Part shown: positions 10,765 to 21,630 of the stretch, piece by piece | Numbering within the stretch: the stretch's first letter is position 1 | Layout of the letters: each line of letters begins with the position of its first letter | Assembly (NCBI GenBank): GCA_961205875.1 | Contig: OY540817.1 | Span: forward strand, 12,807,001-12,871,000 | Length of the DNA: 64,000 bases | Direction: 5' to 3' | DNA from: Sialis fuliginosa | Taxonomy: Eukaryota; Arthropoda; Insecta; Megaloptera; Sialidae | The notes under the pieces: model-generated | The model's input: only the letters and a program-made list of their open reading frames with translations | The model's database searches: none | What the model was told of the DNA's origin: nothing | Translations under genes and position numbers: made by a program

Positions 10765-10836
10765 CACATAACGGCAGCTTCGCCAGAGTTCATTATGGAA
10801 TCAGTTAATATCCAGAGGTCTAGCTGCTCTAAACAA
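10765..10836 (+). CDS. Candidate 72-nt internal exon, unknown protein
   Basis: An acceptor 'aaaatttattacag' precedes and a donor 'caagtaagc' follows a 72-nt block that is open in one frame throughout (24 codons, phase 0 on both sides): HITAASPEFIMESVNIQRSS and four more residues. The block is GC-richer than its flanks. Against it, the minus strand also has a fair acceptor (ttgtttag at about 10837) and a longer open frame, so orientation is not settled. It sits 42 bp from a MITE. Confidence 0.35.
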
Positions 10837-11264
10837 GTAAGCAGGAAGTTTAAACTATTTTTATTATAATAATAATTTTCTGAGAACTATTTTTTAATGC
10901 AAATGAATCAACCATTCTGGTTTAAAATATTTGTTTGAAATTTTATTGGCATTAGGTCATTCTTTTTTGTTTATTTTTTTAATACAACTTTTACGAGGAA
11001 AAACAAATAATATTAGTTGTTATAATCTTATATGATGTATGTATGAACTTTTTTTTCAATAAATAATTTTCTATCTACTCTTGAATACAAGCTTTAGTAG
11101 CTAAAATATGTATCAACCATCTTTTCTTTTTATGATTTAAAATATATCAGAATTTTAAAAAAAATCTGCCTTCGGTGCCAATGAACTTTCTCATACGTTA
11201 AACTATGTGTACGAGTATCAACTTATATAATATAAAAATAATATGATAGTAGTGACGTTAAATA

Positions 11265-11336
11265 TAAATAAAAACAAACTTGTTTGTTTAAACGTCAAAA
11301 TTTTGACGTTTAAACAAACAAGTTTGTTTTTATTTA
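11265..11336. repeat. Perfect 72-bp palindrome without spacer
   Basis: Thirty-six base pairs on each side of the centre at 11300/11301 are exactly complementary (central motif 'gtcaaaattttgac'). The outer parts contain 'aaacaaacttgtttgttta'. There is no loop sequence at all. It could be a very young fold-back insertion, the junction of a tail-to-tail duplication, or an assembly artefact. Confidence 0.95.
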
Positions 11337-11689
11337 ATATAAAAATATATATTTTTGGCTAATTGATAATATATACGAAAAAAAATTACCGATTTTTTAA
11401 TTAATTAATTTTAAAAAATTGAAACTCAAAAATTTACAAAACTTTCTTTCATAGTGGGATGTTTTATTCGAAGGCTTACTCAGAAACCAAATATAAAATT
11501 TTACTTTTTTATATTGTATCATTTTTCAGTAATAGCCTCTTCCGACATGCATACATCACTGTAAAAATAGTCAAAATGGATTGAGAGAAAGTCTTTAAAA
11601 TTTCCATCAAAATCCTGATTTCGGGACTACTATACATTGACACATATATTATACAAAAATAAAAATGTATGTAATAGATCCACCCCTGT

Positions 11690-11960
11690 ACTTTTACTCA
11701 TAACATACAACCCCTAACAACGTTTCTGCGGTAATGTCGAGCATTTGTTGTCGGTACACCTCCCCGGTGTTTGCAAGCAGTTGTCGGGTCCAGGGATGAG
11801 TTATGTTCCGAGCCGCTAACACCATTGTGTTTTATAGACTCGGCCTCATTGTGTTTGTATTGGATATTGACAACATTAAGTGTGGCCATCCCAATGATAT
11901 TTATGCGATCGTATTGTTACTCATTTCAACGGCTTCGAATCGCTGGAACGTAAATTAAAA
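11690..11960. other. GC-richer patch, candidate conserved non-coding block
   Basis: About 270 bp with far more G+C and CG dinucleotides than the flanks (gcggtaatgtcgagc, gtcgggtccaggg, gcgatcg). Both strands have open frames of about 60 codons, which cancel each other as evidence. No splice pair fits well. Possibly regulatory, possibly an unrecognised exon. Confidence 0.3.
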
Positions 11961-12029
11961 ACTTATTCGATTTAGTGGATCGATACTGTTTTGGCAGATG
12001 TGTGTCTGATGTTTTGGTCGGTTGGGATT

Positions 12030-12680
12030 TGATTTATTTCGATGAGAATTGTTGAAATTCGTTGCAGTGACCTCTATACCTAAAGATATAGAATTTTAAA
12101 TAGTTTACGAAGAGAACATCGTTGATATATCAGTACTTAATTGCCAAAACGATTAGATTTATTTTTGTCGATTCCTGGGGTAAAAATGTAGATCTAAAGT
12201 GATCAAATAAGATCTTAATAGATCTGTATTTTGAGACAAAATCATATTTTTTTTATTGATTTTTGATCTGTGGAGACCTGCAAAGATCTACAAAAATCTC
12301 AGAAGATCGTTGTAAATCGTGATAGACTCGTATATACAGTTCATAATTCTGATATCTATACATATATTATTTTATGCAAATAATTATTGACATATTTTTG
12401 AAACTGAACCCATTAGATATCTTCAATATAATTCTGATATTTATACAGAACTCATATTATTTTGCAAATAATTACTGACCAAACACACGTCTGTCAAAAC
12501 CGATTTCGTATTTACATTACTTCTCTATTTATTTTCTCTTGTGCAGATGCATATTGCACATAGCTTTGATTTATTTTCTGAAATTCGTTCCGGTGACCTC
12601 TACAACAGTTGGCCGATGCAGAGATTGCAAACGAGAACTACTTACCGGAGTATATTATATAGAATTTTATTCATTTGTAA
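12030..12680 (+). repeat. Local duplicated segments with a GATC-rich core
   Basis: 'gaaattcgttgcagtgacct' at about 12054 recurs with two changes at about 12580. 'taattctgatatctatac' (about 12343) recurs near 12428. Between them, 12185-12330 holds seven GATC sites, most as AGATCT-like words. This looks like an old local tandem duplication of a low-complexity sequence. No coding frame. Confidence 0.5.
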
Positions 12681-13149
12681 AGCACATATGTGTGCAATAA
12701 TTTTACGTTGACTTCTAAAATCTAAGCAAATATGTTACTTTTAACAGTCTGTAGAAAGTATATTAGATTTTATTCATTAATAATGTGTGTTTATTATATT
12801 ATAAAGAAATTAAATGCTGGAATAATTATTTCCTTATTTGTGTTAGAATAGAAAGCAAATAATTAAGTTATCTATGGAAGATTTAAAAATTTATTTTTAA
12901 GAAGAACTAAAAAAATAATTACCTACATTATTTCCTTGGTGCTTATGACCTATGTTTATTTATTTTATTGCTAATAATATATAAGACATATTTGATACTA
13001 ATAAACAAATTTTATTAACCCAACAAATATGTATTTATCTTTGAAAGCCAAACCGACAGAGAAATTAATAGGGTCTTGGTCCACGACTGTCGTCTATCCT
13101 GTAATATGTCTGTCCGTCAGACCCCATTAATGACTACTTTTTAATTAAA

Positions 13150-13640
13150 AGAACTGAATTAGAAATATTTGTTGATATTTGATTACTACCATTACTGAAT
13201 ATTAATCTATATACATTTAACTGTCTTATAGGTGTCAAAATGGTGGACATAAACTAATTATTAGTATAATTTATTTATTAATTATTATATTATCATAGTA
13301 ACTGTTTTATATTGTTTCAAATTTGAAAAATCTTTTGTAGTCATTTTGTAATCATTAGCAAGTGTCTATCACTGCTTACTCATTACTGGTTTTACTTTAT
13401 CCATTACTGGAGAAAAAACATTAACAAAATAATAGGCTATAATTTAAAAAAAAAACTATATTTGCGGACTTTGGTAATTAAATTGATTAAATAAAGAGTA
13501 ACTGTTTTATTAGTAACATGTGTTAATGAGAATTATAAAAAAGAAGCCCGTCAATCACAAAAACAATAAATCTTGTTCTTATAGCGGCCATAACTGGTGC
13601 CAGTACCTTATCTATATACAGAAGCTTAATACCTTATATG
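13150..13640 (+). repeat. Interspersed repeat family A, copy 2 (longest)
   Basis: The first 185 bp match copy 1 (7100-7315). The last 210 bp (about 13430-13640) match the reverse complement of copy 3 (29795-30025), including 'ttatagcggccataactggt'. A block of about 95 bp (13333-13428) is absent from copy 3. Together the copies show the family is at least 400 bp long. No coding capacity seen. Confidence 0.8.
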
Positions 13641-14518
13641 TTTTGTAATTAACATTTTATCTGCTAATGTGTATTATAGATATTGATTCTTGTGTGTTAA
13701 AGAGTTTATAACCTATAGATAGAAGTTATTATAATAAACACTTAAATGTACACATGTATAGTCATAAAATGAAAATAATAACATTTTCTATCACAAGATG
13801 CAATCAGATAACTACAATTGAGTAATCTGAATGTTGTGAAACGCTATACATTATATCTAAGAAATCGACAAGAACGTCAAATAAATAACGCATCCTCATG
13901 TAGCTACCCACTGCAACTGGTATAATGTGATTACAGTGATATAAACTTTGCAAACATTCTGATTTGCCTAGAAGTCGTATCATTAATTCTATGAATTAAC
14001 ATCGCTAATTTATAAATTATATGAACTTGTAGCTTCTACGTCCATTTACTCACTTTCATTACACATTAAGTATCAGATATTGATCAAAGCAGGGACGGAC
14101 TACCTCAGAAGAGATTACTCGGTAAAATATTTATATGCAGAAAATCTAAGCTACTTCCAGTTTTATACTATTAATTACTGACTGAAGAAGAACTCGATAA
14201 TATTAAGGATATTTTACAATTGTATCAAAATTTTTATAAACAAATAAAGTAATATTCTGATCAATATTTCCAACAATATTTTATTCTGCTGTTTTTCAAA
14301 TATAAAAAAATTCAACTTAAAAAATATCTGCCTTAAAAAATAAACCATTTTTGTGTATGTTAGTGTGACGTAACTCCGAAGCAATCACCGCAACTTTGTG
14401 TGTCGGTGATTATTGAAATTATAGATAAATACAAAGCGATATATGTTGAAATAACTCTAATTTAAAAATGTAATCTAATGTTATTTGAGTCTTGAGGTTT
14501 CCGCGCTGATTTTGCTAT

Positions 14519-14646
14519 GAATCTTGTCTTCTGGGTGTAACCGCATCGGTTTTGCCACAGACACATTGCAGTGGATGTGTATGTGACGAAACGTTGGCAG
14601 ATAATACGACCAAACCGATGCGGCTTACACCCAGAAATCAAGATCC
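14519..14646. mobile_element. Small inverted-repeat element, about 130 bp
   Basis: Arms of about 36 bp are nearly perfect inverted copies: 'gtgtaaccgcatcggtttt' on the left and 'aaaccgatgcggcttacac' on the right. The middle contains 'gtgacgaaacgttggcagat', whose relative 'gcgacggaacgttggccgat' lies at about 56270. The 71-codon minus frame is a by-product of the arms. Confidence 0.65.
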
Positions 14647-14734
14647 ATAATTTTATTTGCTTTACATATTTTACCAATGATTTAATCTCCAGTTAAATAT
14701 TTTGGTGACAGAATTTAGATTCGAAATGTGTTAA

Positions 14735-14900
14735 TTACGCCGTCCCTGTAGCTAAAATCGCGTTGGCCGTGCGAGTGGACACATCGCGACAATATATTGT
14801 GTTTGTACATATGCACTGTGCGTACACAGGTCACACAGAAGAAAACCACTGCGATCAGGTTAATAAATATAATCGCTGTACGCGTACAATACGGTTATAA
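14735..14900. other. GC-richer patch
   Basis: About 165 bp with CG-rich words (aaatcgcgttggccgtgcga, gtacgcgtac). No open frame stands out. 'gggaagatttactttcg' just beyond (about 14915) resembles 'gggaaagatttactttgg' at about 16481, so some motif sharing exists between patches. Candidate regulatory DNA. Confidence 0.3.
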
Positions 14901-15237
14901 GTAATACATTACAGGGAAGATTTACTTTCGTGTGTATATCCTCATTTACTTGCTTACATTATTTTACTGAAATGTATGGAAATACTGACCTGATAAGGTA
15001 GTGAGATTTTTTGTTTGATTTATGGTTTATGCATATTTATATTTTTTATATTTTTGCAGATAGTACTGGGTATAATTCAGCGCTTTGAAAAATATTTAAA
15101 GTATTTTGGTGTAAATTAAATATATGAACCACAACGTCATTAAAATACTATTTTTCTATTTAAAAAATATGGAGGTTAAAATTACATACATTAAAAAAAA
15201 AGGGATTTTAAAATGAATTTTTTTAGGGTTATATATA

Positions 15238-15586
15238 ATTGCACTAAAAATTTGATAGTATGCACTTTGTACACTCGAACATAAATTTTAATACTTTGCA
15301 CTTTTTAACTTGTATTGAAAAATAATTACGTTACAATTGTCAAAAATCACGTTTATTTCAGAATAAAGTTGATAATTTTGATTAACTGTCCTTGGAGCAA
15401 AGGTAGGTTGGTTAGTTTTGGTTAGGTTAAAATATATAAAATCAGAAAAATCACAATAAATATATCAAAAATATATCATAAAAAAATCATTGAAACAACA
15501 CATTAAAAATATCAAAATATCAGTGTATTAAAACTTATGTGTTTGAGTGTACAAAATTCATGTTATCAAATTTTTTAGTGAAATGA
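15238..15586. mobile_element. Fold-back MITE, about 350 bp
   Basis: Arms of about 65 bp: 'gcactaaaaatttgatagta' (about 15241) pairs with 'caaattttttagtgaaat' (about 15568), and 'tttgtacactcgaacataa' with 'gtttgagtgtacaaaa'. The centre is AT-rich and non-coding. Confidence 0.7.
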
Positions 15587-15819
15587 TTTAAAAAAATGCA
15601 TTTAAATAGAAGATATTTATTTATTTATTAGTTTGGCAATTATTTTTGGTTTAGTTATTCCAAAGTTTCATTTACATCAAAAAATTTAAAATTATTTTGT
15701 TGCTATTTAAAATAACGTGAAATTGCTCTTGAAATTGTGTTACTTTTTAATGTTTTTTCTACGTCGTATTATGATTAGAAAAACACGTATTTAGTAAAAC
15801 ATTGAGCTTTTTTACAAAA

Positions 15820-16151
15820 TATATCTCTCTGTTTATCTGTCTGTTTGTTATCTTTTCACGACTAAACCGCTAAACCGATCTTGATGAAATATTGCAAGGA
15901 AATAGCTTGCATTCTGAATAAGGATATAGACTACTTTGTATCCCGAAAATTTATTAGATAAAAAAATGACTATACGAGCGAAGATTATACTTCTTTGGCG
16001 TAGCCATCTAGTGTGAAAATATGAAACTAAAAACCTGTTTTATTGATCGTTATATCATAACAGAAATCTGTATTATTTACTTAACCTAACTTCATAGTGT
16101 TGTATTCACTAATCTAAATTCCACACAAACGAAGTCGCGGGTAACAGCTAG
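15820..16151 (+). mobile_element. Helitron-like 3' end
   Basis: It contains 'actaaaccgctaaaccgatc', 'gatgaaat', 'atagcttgcattctgaata', 'ctactttgtatcccgaaaa' and ends 'gaagtcgcgggtaacagctag' with T next. This series is the recurrent tail of Helitron-like elements widespread in Lepidoptera and other insects, which end in CTAG or CTRR before a T. The usual short hairpin before the end is degraded here (the left half of the CGCG stem is mutated). A second copy is at 63358-63561. No Rep/helicase is encoded. Confidence 0.65.
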
Positions 16152-16350
16152 TATTATATATGTATATAAATAATTTTTATCGACAAAAAATGCAGATCAC
16201 ACCCAGTAGTCAAATAAAAAAACTGGAAGAAACATATTTTGTGAATTAAATACAAACCCATTAAGCAATTAAACATGCAAAATAAAATGCAGGCTCATCC
16301 GATGTCGAAACGAATTTTTTCTTCTTAAATGTTACCTTAAACATACTCAC

Positions 16351-16471
16351 AAGTCTTTGAAATTCTCCGATTCCGTAATAAATCCGCACGTATACGGCAG
16401 AGTCCATCCATATCTGCGACAATACCGTTCATAAATACTGCAGCCAGTGAAAACCCTGTACATAAATACCT
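16351..16471 (-). CDS. Candidate internal exon (121 nt), unknown protein
   Basis: On the minus strand a strong acceptor (aatctttcccgtattgcag) and a donor (gtgagtatg) bracket a GC-richer 121-nt block. Two frames are open across it. The one with better codon endings reads MYRVFTGCSIYERYCRRYGW onward and reaches a TGA that overlaps the donor. The same frame is open upstream to about 16530. The family is not recognised. The alternative is a conserved non-coding element, as both frames being open weakens the coding case. Confidence 0.35.
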
Positions 16472-16799
16472 CTGCAATACGGGAAAGATTTACTTTGGAA
16501 AGTGCACACCACCGGTCGCATTAATTCTCAATTGTTATGTATATAACTTATTATGGCGGATCTTTTAATTTGTCAGACATGCAGAAAAATGTGCCTCCGC
16601 TCTGACGGCGTATTTTTTCACAATTTTATAAAAGTGGGTTGAGCTGAAAATTGATACTTTATTTTGTTTTGTTAACATTTTTTTGGATAGCGTGTATAAA
16701 TTTTTGTTTGTTGGTATTTTGCATGTCTTAACGTTGAAATTAAATGACAGTAAATAAAGAATATTAGTTGACGTATAAAATATGTTACCGTTTATTAAA

Positions 16800-17075
16800 C
16801 ATAACTTTATCGGACTGGTTTTTGTTCTGAAAGAAATGAAAGTATTGTAATAACCGTCGAAAAATTGTTTCCGAGATAATTACAGATTCTAACTGTACTA
16901 ACTTCAAAATGTAAAGAAAAGTTGTTTTCCGCATGGCGGCTGTGCGTGTGTCTGGATATAGAATTTTCTTTTGTTCACGATAACTACTGTAAAAATGCAC
17001 CGATCTGATTTATTTTTTGGAAAATTTTTTGTCTCAGTGAGTACTCCAGACCTATTGATTTTGGTGCTAATCGGA
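16800..17075 (-). repeat. Interspersed repeat family E, copy 1
   Basis: This is an inverted copy of 42478-42760. Shared words include 'cgcatggcggctgtgcgtgt', 'agaattttcttttgttcac', 'tgtaaaaatgcaccgat' and 'tgagtactcca'. Two overlapping minus-strand frames of 69-71 codons here, and frames in the other copy, derive from the repeat. Family not identified. Confidence 0.75.
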
Positions 17076-18985
17076 TTAGGGGTTTTAGAAATATTCGAAA
17101 TTTTGTAACACAAAATAACTATTATGAGAAAATAGAAAATTTATTTATTTATTTATTTTATGTGACATTTATATTTAATTTTATTGACTTTTGAATTGAC
17201 ATCTATGTTTGCTTAAAATTAGTAAACTTTTGTTGCCCTCGCATGACGTTTCTGTATATTATTATATTATATAGAACTAAATATCATTAAAAATATTCGT
17301 CATAACGAAAAATGGATTTTCAAAAGTGAATGATTTGTTTCATATACATACTTATGTATATAGACCCCAAATATAAAATTTCAGTCTTGGAATATCTAAT
17401 AACAATAATAATTTTTTGGCTAATTTTATTTTTTCTCTCTTCTTTTTCTTCATTTACTTTGTTGGCATTCTTATTTATAATAAGAAATGCTAGATTTAAT
17501 TGTGTGTTTTTATTGAACTGACATTATGTTGCCCATATAACATACATAAATAAAGGATTATGATTTTGCATGTGCCCTAAACTAACATTATGGCAAAAAA
17601 TATAATGATTTAGATCACAAATTGATATTTTGTTTCACCATTGACTTTTTTTTATATTTTAAATTTTTTTCTTCTTCTGGTACCTCAAAATTCAATAATG
17701 AAATTAACATTAAATAAATTAAATTGATTTTTTATATCAATAAATTCATATTAGAACACGACACTCCGTGCAAAAATATATTACATAATAAACAATTTCC
17801 AAGAATACCGTGTGCCACTTTATAATAAAAAAAATTAACGCCAATTGAAAATAAGCAGAATTCCAGTACAACATGGGCATAAACTACCGAATCTCATGTC
17901 CACATATCATCGCGTTTAATCGACGACACTTCGATTTAAATTATTATAAACATTATAGCACGATTCGTCACGAGATGTTTCGCATAATATCTGTGCCACA
18001 GGGCCGTGGGTGTTTTGAAACGTTGCACCCGCTGAGTTATGCCTCGTAGTCCCGAATTTGAAGAAAGTCTTTTAGCCAGTACCGGACAATTTGTTAAAAG
18101 CATATCTAGATTTTAAAATAAACTTTTGTGGCCACGAGAAAACTTTAATAGATCAGAACCTGGGCCAAAAGTTGTGTGGATAAAAAAAAATGTTTTTGAG
18201 CTTAAATTGTAGCTTAGGAGCAGAGCTTTCGAATGTCGATGAGTATTTTTTTAAACTCATTAAAGAGGTGTAAAAATTTGAGCTGAAATTTTGTAAAGTC
18301 TGTTGGAGGACCTTATAAAAATCTAATAAGTATGTTCCTATATATTTTTTGCATTCTTTCATTTCATAAAAAAAATCATTATTATTTGTTATTAAGTTCC
18401 GATGTTCTATAAAATGAAAAAACATGATTTTTGAATGACTCCACATTCATTAAATTAAATAAAGGACCTTAAACAGTACCACATATAGCCTTGAGTTCGA
18501 CCCTGTCTTGTTTCATATTTGTTTTTAACAAATACCAATTTGACACTTGGTAAATAAATGAACCAAAAGTGAAATTTTTATTCTCTTCATGGAAAACATA
18601 TGTACACGTATATGCGTTAGCTAATAATCGTAGGTGTTAATTTTATTAATGATTGTAACTTGGGAATAGTTAATTCTGTTGTTATACAATGATCAGACAA
18701 GTAGATTCGTTTCATTAATCATTGTATTTAGTTTTGGTGAGAAAATGAAATATTATTTTTAAACAAACTTAAATGTCAAACTGTCTCGGTTAAGTAATTA
18801 TTGTGCTGAAATTAAGCAGATAGATAAAAGATTATTAGAAATTACTTATTCCAAAAGGAAGGTCTCTAAATTACTTTATCATTTACAAATGAACCTGTCA
18901 GAAGCTAAAATAACTATACCCAATAAAAGTTTTGATAAAATATACTTGAAGGATGTTGAATGGAAAATATACAAATAAATTTCAA
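17076..18985. other. AT-rich gene-free stretch with a GC-richer patch at 17870-18060
   Basis: The patch (atcatcgcgtttaatcgacg, cacagggccgtggg, acgttgcacccgctgag) has no long frame and no splice pair and may be conserved non-coding DNA. The rest is A/T-rich. Frames of 63-97 codons (17330-17521, 18153-18446) have AT-driven composition and are not supported as genes. Confidence 0.4.
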
Positions 18986-19368
18986 TTAACCCTTTGGACA
19001 CGGCCATGTCGCGAAAAAATTATATACATTTTCCAATAATTTTTTATTTATTTACATTTTCTTTTCATGATATCAATTTTGCAAATAAAGAAATTGATAT
19101 TTAGTATATTAAGGATTAATGTTTTAGCAAAACAAATTTTTTTTAATATAATTTTTATTTTATATAAATATAAAATTTACATACAAAAATGAATAAATAA
19201 AGGTGGGGTGAAGGATTTTACTGAATATTTCACTGACATTTACATTTTTTCCAAAATAAATTTCGATTTCCGCCTGCAACGGTGTTTTTTCAAGTCGTGG
19301 ACTATAAGTAGTCGACTTTCGTGTTGAAGGGAAAAAAATTCTATCGACTTTCGCGTCCAAAAGGTTAA
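18986..19368. mobile_element. piggyBac-like MITE with TTAA target sites
   Basis: TTAA at 18986-18989 is followed by 'ccctttggacacggccatg'. The right end reads, on the minus strand, TTAA then 'ccttttggacgcgaaagtcg', with TTAA at 19365-19368. TTAA duplication plus CCYTTT-type inverted ends are hallmarks of the piggyBac superfamily. The 375-bp interior is AT-rich with no transposase. An inverted, diverged copy is at 52507-52871. Confidence 0.8.
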
Positions 19369-20751
19369 ATCTATCGCAAATATATGTATTCTGAAAAGTA
19401 CCTACTGTCATTAAATAACTTCTATAAAGATTAAAATATTAATTTAAATAAACATATCTGTTACCTACATTTGTACATAAAATTTTATTATAACAAAAAT
19501 AGAAAATCAAAATTCTATTCTAAAAAATGTAAAATTCTATAATTCAGAGAATAACACGATTCAACTGAGGATTGGCAAAAACCCGTTTTAAAAAAAATCC
19601 AGCCCACCGAATTATATTGGGTGTTATTGTTTTTTTTTCGTAATGATTGTATTACAAATATTTCTTTTAAAACCCTTAAATAATAACTTTAAGAAACCGA
19701 TCGACGTGGATTTTTTTGGGTTACCCAGTGGGGAACCAACCCTATTTTAGCTGTAAATAATACCTACTGAAACTATATATTTTACTTATTAAAAATTCTA
19801 AAAACAAATCGCTTTTCTTTTACTTGCCAATAATACCAGGCATTGAATTATTTAAAATTCTAAGCAACTGCTGCAAAATCAAAACCAAACAATATATGTA
19901 CCACCTACTCACAAACAATTGAATCTACAACATTTTTCATCCTCGATTACACAACGATCAAGTGATCCATGACTCATCACGTTCAAACAAACGTTTCTCC
20001 CACAATCTCAAATGACACACTCGCGGCAAGGGGTAAAGAACGAGGTAAATACCGCGGCGCGGGTGCAACGGTGCATAAGATTCCGTCCGGTTACGTAATG
20101 CAAAACGCTTGCACTTGCCGCGATTGTTTTATGCCGGAAGTGTAACTCGCACAAGGCCACGATGTAGGGAGGGGGGAGGCAAGGTCTCGTCACGTCACGG
20201 TAACTAGGGCAGATCTCGGACGGATGGGATTTAATGGTCCAATTCAATGTTAATTGAGGAGGTGTTTTTGAGGGAAATCCATTGCAGCAGATAAGTATTT
20301 GTGTTTTAACTGATTGTTGAAAAGATTATGTTACGATAGAGTTGAGTCACTCATTGACGCAATAAAAGAGACTTGAATACTTTGTTTCGTGTATTGTATC
20401 TTGTAATAAACGTAATGTTTACTTAAATTTCATGGGAAAAATTATCTAAATTAAAATTAATAGGTAAAGTAGTTCTGATTTTTTTGGCCTTTTATTGCTG
20501 ACTTAGCCAGTTACAATATACTTAATTACAATTACACATTTATGTAGTTCTGAAAATTACATTCTTAGATAATTTACGACGTTATTAGAAAAATTGTCAG
20601 GTCTAGTTTTCGAGATATATTTTATTTATTTATAATAAGTTTGTCTCTTGAAACTTGTAGGTCTCTTTTAGATAGTTTTTATACAATGATAGGCATTCGA
20701 GATATAATTATTTAATAATTTTTTGTTGGGATTATAGCTTAAAACAATTAT
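19369..20751. other. AT-rich stretch containing a GC-rich patch at 19990-20240
   Basis: The patch (accgcggcgcgggtgcaacgg, cttgccgcgattg, gggaggggggaggcaaggt) is the most GC-rich 250 bp in the first third of the window. A 79-codon minus-strand frame overlaps it, but codon choice is not distinctive. It could be a CpG-rich promoter, an enhancer or a non-coding exon. The flanks hold nothing recognised. Confidence 0.35.
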
Positions 20752-21040
20752 TGGTATATTCAGATTTTAAAATAAATATCAATTGTTTTGAATTATGAAA
20801 TTAATTAATAATAAATGTTTTAAATCGTCTTTAAAAGTAATTGATTAACAGAGAAATGTCTATTTGGAAGTATCATCTCTCATACATACTAAATTCAATA
20901 GTAATTTAAAGCATATTTGCATATTATAAATTTTTAATTTGGGGCTCTGAGATAATATGTATGGAAATGGCGATTTTGACATTTAAGAAAAGATGGCCAC
21001 CATAAATTTTGGTAACAGTTTCATATACGGATTAGCATTG
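20752..21040 (+). repeat. Interspersed repeat family B, copy 1
   Basis: This is an inverted copy of 38705-38993 with high similarity over about 290 bp: 'attttaaaataaatatcaat', 'ttgattaacagagaaatg', 'atcatctctcatacatact', 'tttaagaaaagatggcc'. Both ends break off within a few bases of the same point, so these are the element borders. No inverted termini and no coding; possibly a SINE-like or fragmentary element. Confidence 0.8.
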
Positions 21041-21379
21041 GTTGTTATGCATCCATAGTCATTCAAAATCTAAGGTAAAAATAATTTTAAATCATATAGG
21101 CATTTTCGAAACAAGAATGTCCAATGTCCATATTTTTCAATATATTTCAAAAACGCCCACATTACATAGCAACATTTAAAAAAATCCGCTATATTTATGC
21201 AAATATTTAATAAAACATACACATTATATTTCAATCAAATTTCCTAAATTTGCCAAACCCAACCTTTCTCACAAATAGAAACATCGTTTAAACCATCCTC
21301 GTTTTATCGGCAACCGATCAGCAATAAATTGATTTGGAATAGAAAAACATATCGAGGGAAGAACACGATACATAAATGC

Positions 21380-21630
21380 AAATTACAGCACATCGTGTAT
21401 CTGGGAGCGTCAAATATCATGTATAATGCGACTATCTGCCACCACGATCGCTACCGTCGCTATATCGCGCTTATCTGGACCTATCTCCGGCCGTGAGCGA
21501 TATTGTGTACATACACTATGTCACACTGTAGCAAAACAGCGTGTCACGATATGGATTATCTGTCAATCTGGTTGTAGCTACCGTTACACTAGCGTCCGAT
21601 TTACATTTGTAGAGTTACGCGATTAACAGG
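21380..21630. other. GC-richer patch, candidate conserved non-coding block
   Basis: It contains many CG words (ccacgatcgctaccgtcgct, tatctccggccgtgagcg, cagcgtgtcacgatatgg). A 66-codon plus frame (21426-21626) covers it, but Ser/Thr/Arg-heavy composition and lack of splice sites argue against coding. Confidence 0.3.
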
